Program-made: the position numbers and the translations under genes | NCBI RefSeq assembly: GCF_900176205.1 | Contig: NZ_LT859959.1 | Coordinates: forward strand, 5,539,001 to 5,603,000 | From: Bradyrhizobium sp. ORS 285 | GTDB taxonomy: Bacteria > Pseudomonadota > Alphaproteobacteria > Rhizobiales > Xanthobacteraceae | Direction of reading: 5' to 3' | Length of the DNA: 64,000 nucleotides | Part shown: piece after piece, positions 60,101 to 64,000 of the stretch | How the letters are laid out: every line of letters starts with the position of its first letter | Position numbering within the stretch: position 1 is the stretch's first letter | Notes under the pieces: model-generated | What the model was told of the DNA's origin: nothing | Seen by the model: only the letters and a program-made list of their open reading frames with translations | Databases searched by the model: none

Positions 60101-61021
60101 ATGGCTCCCGTCATTTCCGTTTCCGGCCTGTCGAAGACCTATCCGTCGGGCTTCACCTCGCTCAACAACATCAATCTCGCGATCGAGCGCGGCGAGATCT
60201 TCGCCCTGCTCGGCCCCAACGGTGCCGGCAAGACGACGCTGATCAGCATCATCTGCGGCATCGTGAACGCGTCCACTGGCAAGGTCGCGGTCGGCGGTCA
60301 CGACATCAACGACGATTACCGCGCCGCGCGGTCGATGATCGGGCTGGTGCCGCAGGAGCTGCACACCGACTCGTTCGAGAGCGTGTGGGCGACCGTCAGC
60401 TTCAGCCGTGGCCTGTTCGGCAAGCCGAAGAATCCGGCGCTCATCGAGAAGATCCTGAAAGATCTCTCGCTGTGGGACAAGAAGGACGCCAAGATCATCA
60501 CACTGTCCGGCGGCATGAAGCGCCGCGTGATGATCGCGAAGGCGCTCTCGCACGAGCCGCAGGTGCTGTTCCTGGACGAGCCGACCGCGGGCGTCGACGT
60601 CGAGCTGCGCAAGGGCATGTGGGACGTCGTGCGCGAGCTGAAGGCCGCCGGCGTCACCATCATCCTGACCACGCACTACATCGAGGAAGCCGAGGAGATG
60701 GCCGACCGCGTCGGCGTCATCAACAAGGGCGAGATCGTGCTGGTCGAGGACAAGGCCACGCTGATGCGGAAGCTCGGCGGCAAGCGCTTGAGCCTGCATC
60801 TGCAGCACAAAATCGACGCGATCCCCGAGGCGCTGGCACCCTACCAGCTCGCGCTGTCGGATGACGGATGGAAGCTGTCCTACGATTACGACACCAAGGG
60901 CGAGCGCACCGGCATCACCAGCCTGCTCGGCGATCTCCGCACCGCCGGCATCCGCTTCGTCGATCTCGAGACCAAGCAATCATCCCTCGAAGACATCTTC
61001 GTCAGCCTGGTGAGCCAATGA
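60101..61021 (+). CDS. ABC exporter ATP-binding protein (YadG-like)
   Basis: A 306-residue ATPase of the ABC-2 exporter class. It has Walker [11 protein letters not shown]-loop [10 protein letters not shown], signature [15 protein letters not shown], Walker [17 protein letters not shown] and H-loop [15 protein letters not shown]. About 80 C-terminal residues follow the core, as in YadG. The ATG at 60101 is preceded by no strong Shine-Dalgarno. The stop overlaps the start of the permease gene by four bases. The pair probably exports a lipid, polysaccharide or drug; the substrate is unknown. Confidence 0.88.
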   Translation: MAPVISVSGLSKTYPSGFTSLNNINLAIERGEIFALLGPNGAGKTTLISIICGIVNASTGKVAVGGHDINDDYRAARSMIGLVPQELHTDSFESVWATVSFSRGLFGKPKNPALIEKILKDLSLWDKKDAKIITLSGGMKRRVMIAKALSHEPQVLFLDEPTAGVDVELRKGMWDVVRELKAAGVTIILTTHYIEEAEEMADRVGVINKGEIVLVEDKATLMRKLGGKRLSLHLQHKIDAIPEALAPYQLALSDDGWKLSYDYDTKGERTGITSLLGDLRTAGIRFVDLETKQSSLEDIFVSLVSQ

Positions 61022-61779
61022 ATCTGCGAGCCGTCGGGGCAATCTACAAATTCGAAATGGCGCGCACCTGGCGCACGATCCTGCAGAGCATCGTGTCGCC
61101 GGTCGTCTCGACGTCGCTTTATTTCGTCGTGTTCGGCGCCGCGATCGGCTCGCGCATCAGCGAGGTCCAGGGCGTCAGCTATGGCACGTTCATCGTGCCG
61201 GGACTTGTGATGCTATCCGTCCTGACCCAGAGCATCGCCAACGCCTCGTTCGGCATCTACTTCCCGAAATTCATCGGCACTATCTATGAGATCCTGTCGG
61301 CGCCGATCTCGCATGTCGAGATCGTGCTCGGCTATGTCGGCGCGGCCGCGACCAAATCGATCATCCTTGGGCTGATCATCCTGGCCACCGCCGGGCTGTT
61401 CGTGCCGCTGCACATCCAGCATCCGGTGTGGATGCTGTCGTTCCTGGTGCTGACGGCCGTGACGTTCAGCCTGTTCGGCTTCATCATCGGCATCTGGGCG
61501 GACGGCTTCGAGAAGCTGCAGATGATCCCGATGCTGGTGGTGACGCCGCTGACGTTCCTGGGCGGCAGCTTCTACTCGGTCAACATGCTGCCGCCGACCT
61601 GGCACTCGATCGCGCTGCTCAACCCGGTCGTCTACCTGATCTCCGGCTTCCGCTGGAGCTTCTATGAGATCGCCGACGTTCGGGTCGAGATCAGCGTCGC
61701 AATGACGCTGGCGTTTCTGGCGATCTGCATGACGGCGATCTGGTGGATCTTCAAAACCGGCTACCGGCTCAAGCGCTGA
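61018..61779 (+). CDS. ABC-2 type exporter permease (YadH-like)
   Basis: A 253-residue inner-membrane protein with six helices of the ABC-2 fold. The N-terminus [20 protein letters not shown], the [20 protein letters not shown] loop, then [20 protein letters not shown] and [20 protein letters not shown] match YadH/NodJ-type permeases. It forms a homodimeric channel with the ATPase encoded just upstream. The following gene is on the opposite strand and 28 bases away. Confidence 0.88.
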   Translation: MNLRAVGAIYKFEMARTWRTILQSIVSPVVSTSLYFVVFGAAIGSRISEVQGVSYGTFIVPGLVMLSVLTQSIANASFGIYFPKFIGTIYEILSAPISHVEIVLGYVGAAATKSIILGLIILATAGLFVPLHIQHPVWMLSFLVLTAVTFSLFGFIIGIWADGFEKLQMIPMLVVTPLTFLGGSFYSVNMLPPTWHSIALLNPVVYLISGFRWSFYEIADVRVEISVAMTLAFLAICMTAIWWIFKTGYRLKR

Positions 61780-61807
61780 GCCGGCGCCGCGTCAGGCTGG
61801 CTTCAAC

Positions 61808-62158
61808 TCACCGGTAGCAGTGAAAGCGGCCGTAGCCGTCGCGATAGCCGCGGCAGTGATAATGCCGGTGGTAATAGGAGCGGTGCGGGATGCCCAGAGC
61901 GCCTTCGACGGCGCCAACGGCTCCGCCGACGCCGGCACCGACTGCGCCTCCGACGACGCCGCCCACCGGGCCGCCGATGCGGTTACCTTCATGAGCGCCC
62001 TCATGGGCGCCGCGGATGATGCCCTGGGCATGAGCGAATTGCGGCAGCGCTAACCAGGACAGTGCGAGAAAGAGCAGCGCAAACGCAGCGAGCAGATAGG
62101 TCAGCCGTTGCGGCGCGCGGTCGTCGAGCACCGCCGTCTTGGCCTTCATCGTAAGCAT
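61808..62158 (-). CDS. Gly-rich secreted small protein
   Basis: A 116-residue protein. A hydrophobic segment YLLAAFALLFLALSWLALPQ acts as signal or anchor before AHAQGII. The mature part has the Gly-rich run RIGGPVGGVVGGAVGAGVGG, reminiscent of glycine-zipper proteins, and ends in a His/Tyr/Arg-rich tail (PHRSYYHRHYHCRGYRDGYG). The ATG at 62158 has AGGA upstream, and a possible EcfG promoter lies 28 bases before it; an ATG at 62179 is an alternative. Many small stress-induced rhizobial envelope proteins have this look. Function unknown. Confidence 0.65.
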   Translation of the reverse strand: MLTMKAKTAVLDDRAPQRLTYLLAAFALLFLALSWLALPQFAHAQGIIRGAHEGAHEGNRIGGPVGGVVGGAVGAGVGGAVGAVEGALGIPHRSYYHRHYHCRGYRDGYGRFHCYR

Positions 62159-62489
62159 TTTGAATCCTGGGAACCGCATGGAGGAATGTCTGAAACGCAG
62201 ATGCGGCCAAAAGGTTGCGGGCTGACGGCGGGTTGGACCGTTTAGAGAGATCCTAAACGCCGCCGGGCGGTCGAATGATCAGTCGCGAAAATGTCAGTCC
62301 CGATGAACGAGCCCAAGCCTTTGCCGGGGACGCGTCCGCCATTAAGGTTGAGGCGGCCGTCGGCTGGAACAAAGGTTGGACTTCCGACATAGTGCAGGCC
62401 GATCGTGAGCCGCGGCATTTTGAAGTCTTGTTCTGAGGCTCTTTTGGAAGTCACGTTCTGACGTCGCAGGCCCGGAGGCCAAAGGTTAC
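62159..62489. other. Divergent intergenic region, 331 bases
   Basis: Between the Gly-rich protein gene and the L,D-transpeptidase gene. Apart from the possible EcfG promoter I see no gene I can support; a 70-codon frame on the minus strand (62242-62454) has no family or ribosome site. Promoter signals for the transpeptidase gene are not obvious. Confidence 0.5.
62194..62218 (-). promoter_or_regulatory. Possible EcfG (general stress) promoter
   Basis: On the minus strand GCAAC (62218-62214) is separated by 16 bases from CGTT (62197-62194). The alphaproteobacterial EcfG consensus is GGAAC with 16 or 17 bases to CGTT, so only one base differs. It points at the Gly-rich protein gene. Confidence 0.45.
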
Positions 62490-63275
62490 ATGCGTATCAC
62501 TCTTTTTGCGGTTGCCGGCTTCGCCTTGCTGTCCGCCACGCCGGCGCTCGCCAAGGTCGACATCACTGTCGACAAGAACAACCAGATCATGACCGTGGCG
62601 GTCGATGGTGTCGAACGCTACCGCTGGCCGGTCTCGACCGGCATCCCCTCGCGCGAGACGCCGAACGGCACCTTCCGTGCCTTCCGCATGGAGGCCGACC
62701 ACTTCTCGAAGGAATTCGACGACGCGCCGATGCCGCATTCGATCTTCTTCACCAAGGTCGGGCATGCGATCCACGGCACCGATTCGGAAGGCCGGCTCGG
62801 CACGCCCGCCTCTCACGGCTGCGTCCGGCTGTCGAAGGCGAATGCCACGACGCTCTACGACCTGGTGCAGAAGGACGGCGTGCTCAACACCACGGTGACC
62901 CTGACCGGATCGGCGGAAGTGGCGCTGGCGCGCAATCCGCGCCGCGGCACCGCCGTGGCCCGACGCGACACCCAGCCGCAGCAATATGACGACAATGGCG
63001 AGCCGGTGGTACTGACGCCGCAGCCGCAATTGCTGCCGGGACGCCAGGTCGTGCCGCAGCAGCGCCCGGATGACGGCTACATCTACCCGGCCGACGGCAG
63101 CGACAATGGCGTGCGCTATCCGGCGCCGCGCGGCACCAGCCGCCGGGTGTACGATGCGCAGGCCTATCCGCAGCAGTACGACTACGACAGCGGCAATCCG
63201 AGCTACGCGCAGCCGCGCTATTACCAGCCGCGCCAATATTACCAGCCGCGCGGCTACTACACCTATCAGGATTGA
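62490..63275 (+). CDS. L,D-transpeptidase (YkuD family)
   Basis: A 261-residue exported enzyme that cross-links peptidoglycan or attaches proteins to it. The signal peptide MRITLFAVAGFALLSATPAL ends near ALA. The YkuD domain (about 22-145) contains the catalytic set H95 in IHGTDSEG, H109 and Cys111 in SHGCVRLS, and Arg113. The C-terminal 110 residues are low complexity, rich in Gln, Pro, Tyr and Arg with repeated YYQPRxY-like units, probably an extended linker or cell-wall tail. A perfect 13-bp hairpin follows the stop. Confidence 0.88.
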   Translation: MRITLFAVAGFALLSATPALAKVDITVDKNNQIMTVAVDGVERYRWPVSTGIPSRETPNGTFRAFRMEADHFSKEFDDAPMPHSIFFTKVGHAIHGTDSEGRLGTPASHGCVRLSKANATTLYDLVQKDGVLNTTVTLTGSAEVALARNPRRGTAVARRDTQPQQYDDNGEPVVLTPQPQLLPGRQVVPQQRPDDGYIYPADGSDNGVRYPAPRGTSRRVYDAQAYPQQYDYDSGNPSYAQPRYYQPRQYYQPRGYYTYQD

Positions 63276-63291
63276 TCCGATCCCTTAGCCT

Positions 63292-63331
63292 GAATGCAGC
63301 CGGACGCGCTCTGCCGCCTCCGGCTGCATTC
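63292..63331. terminator. Strong hairpin terminator between convergent genes
   Basis: GAATGCAGCCGGA (63292-63304) pairs perfectly with TCCGGCTGCATTC (63319-63331) around a 14-base loop. GTTTC follows on the plus strand. It separates the transpeptidase gene from the convergent sugar permease gene. Stem strength is high but the T-run is short. Confidence 0.65.
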
Positions 63332-63360
63332 GTTTCAGGGCAGGCTGATGCGGGGCATGC

Positions 63361-64000
63361 TCATTCGGCGCTGGCGCGCTCGAGCGTGGCGGGCGCGGTG
63401 TCCGCACTCGCCTGCCCTCGCGCCACCGGCGCACGCTTGCGGCGCTGCACGAGATATTGATCGGCGAGCACGCCGATCAGGATCACCGTGCCCATCACCG
63501 CGAAATTCAGCGAGCTCGGAATGCCCAGCAGATTGACCAGGTTCTGCAGCACCTGCAGCAGGATCGTGCCGAGGACGACGCCGATGATCGAGCCCTCGCC
63601 GCCGCGCAGCGAGCAGCCGCCGAGCACCGCAGCTGCAATCGCGTAGAGCTCATAGAACGAGCCGTGCACCGCCGGCGAGATCGAGCGGGTGTACATCGCG
63701 AGCAGCACGGCCGCGAGCGCGGTCAATCCGCCGCAGATCACATAGGCTGCGATGGTGACGCGATCGGAACGAATGCCGGAATAGCGCGCCGCCTCGTCGT
63801 TCTTTCCCACTGCATAGAAATAGCGGCCATAGACCGAGCGGTGCAGGACCACCCACGCAACCCCCGCCACGATCACAAGCGCGACGATGCTGTGCGGCAG
63901 CGGGAAGCCGAGCACATTGGTGCGCCCCGCGGTCAACCATTCCAGCATCGGGAAGCTCGCGCCGTAGCCGAAGCCGGCGGTCGCGTCCTCGGTATAGTAG
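63361..64000 (-). CDS. Sugar ABC transporter permease (3' part, runs off window)
   Basis: The last 212 or so residues of a BPD_transp_2 family permease, as in RbsC/YtfT/YjfF-type sugar importers. Visible landmarks are RYFYAVGKNDEAARYSGIRS in the cytoplasmic loop, GGLTALAAVLLAMYTRSISP, AIAAAVLGGCSLRGGEGSII with the conserved GG-G-G loop, and final helices VLGTILLQVLQNLVNLLGIP and FAVMGTVILIGVLADQYLVQ. A basic tail rich in Ala ends the protein. The start lies beyond position 64000 and the frame is open to the edge. The sugar is unknown. Confidence 0.85.
   Translation of the reverse strand, partial: YYTEDATAGFGYGASFPMLEWLTAGRTNVLGFPLPHSIVALVIVAGVAWVVLHRSVYGRYFYAVGKNDEAARYSGIRSDRVTIAAYVICGGLTALAAVLLAMYTRSISPAVHGSFYELYAIAAAVLGGCSLRGGEGSIIGVVLGTILLQVLQNLVNLLGIPSSLNFAVMGTVILIGVLADQYLVQRRKRAPVARGQASADTAPATLERASAE

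Noticed and set aside
62242..62454. A 70-codon minus-strand frame in the intergenic gap
   Set aside because: No ribosome site, no signal or domain; it would overlap the promoter region of the transpeptidase gene.

Overview
This is a GC-rich chromosomal window from an alphaproteobacterium, most likely a Bradyrhizobium-type organism (Nitrobacteraceae). I infer this from the gene families (PuuD urate hydroxylase, DUF3147, DUF1328 and DUF2130 proteins, rhizobial N-terminal helical segments), from tightly overlapping operons (ATGA and TGATG junctions), and from many intergenic palindromic repeats of a kind I associate with that group. No rRNA, tRNA, CRISPR array, insertion sequence or prophage is visible.

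Layout. 0-2 kb: the 3' end of a ModE-like molybdate regulator, a detached ModC-type TOBE domain, and serA. 2.3-9 kb: a Baeyer-Villiger monooxygenase fused to an esterase, a MarR-FUSC efflux pair, and a PAP2/DUF3147 membrane operon. 9-14 kb: dgoA-dgoK with a divergent DeoR/GlpR regulator and an MFS transporter, then DUF378 and a CDF metal transporter. 14-34 kb: a purine acquisition and degradation region with a guanine-deaminase-like enzyme, a Tsx-like outer-membrane protein, a BMP-family nucleoside ABC transporter, an 8-oxoguanine-deaminase-type amidohydrolase, xanthine dehydrogenase (FAD subunit plus fused FeS-Moco subunit) and PuuD. A complete Dpp-type peptide ABC operon sits in its middle.

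33.9-35.2 kb is a gene-poor mosaic of palindromic repeats. 35-44 kb: two small envelope proteins, a TetR-controlled RND efflux operon with two lipoprotein adaptors (TriABC-like), and a DUF2130 protein. 44-48 kb: a D-2-hydroxyacid dehydrogenase, a hot-dog thioesterase and an amidase. 48-51 kb: a four-gene module of roadblock/LC7, diiron metallo-beta-lactamase-fold (ODP-like), membrane-anchored OmpA and membrane-anchored roadblock-like proteins, which I regard as the best candidate for an undescribed signalling system. 51-54 kb: a UvrD/PcrA helicase carrying an in-frame palindromic repeat inside its coding sequence. 54-64 kb: secreted Cys-rich and OmpA proteins, an Mpo1-like (DUF962) protein with an NAD-dependent epimerase, an ICMT-family methyltransferase, two tandem secreted alpha/beta-hydrolases (one with a LysM-like tail), a YadGH-type ABC exporter, an L,D-transpeptidase and the C-terminal part of a sugar ABC permease that runs off the window.

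Several regulatory sites can be read directly: a near-perfect palindrome in front of marR, a 30-bp palindrome between tetR and the RND operon, repeated TGCACGA-like boxes between dgoK and the DeoR gene, and a possible EcfG (general stress) promoter before a glycine-rich secreted protein.
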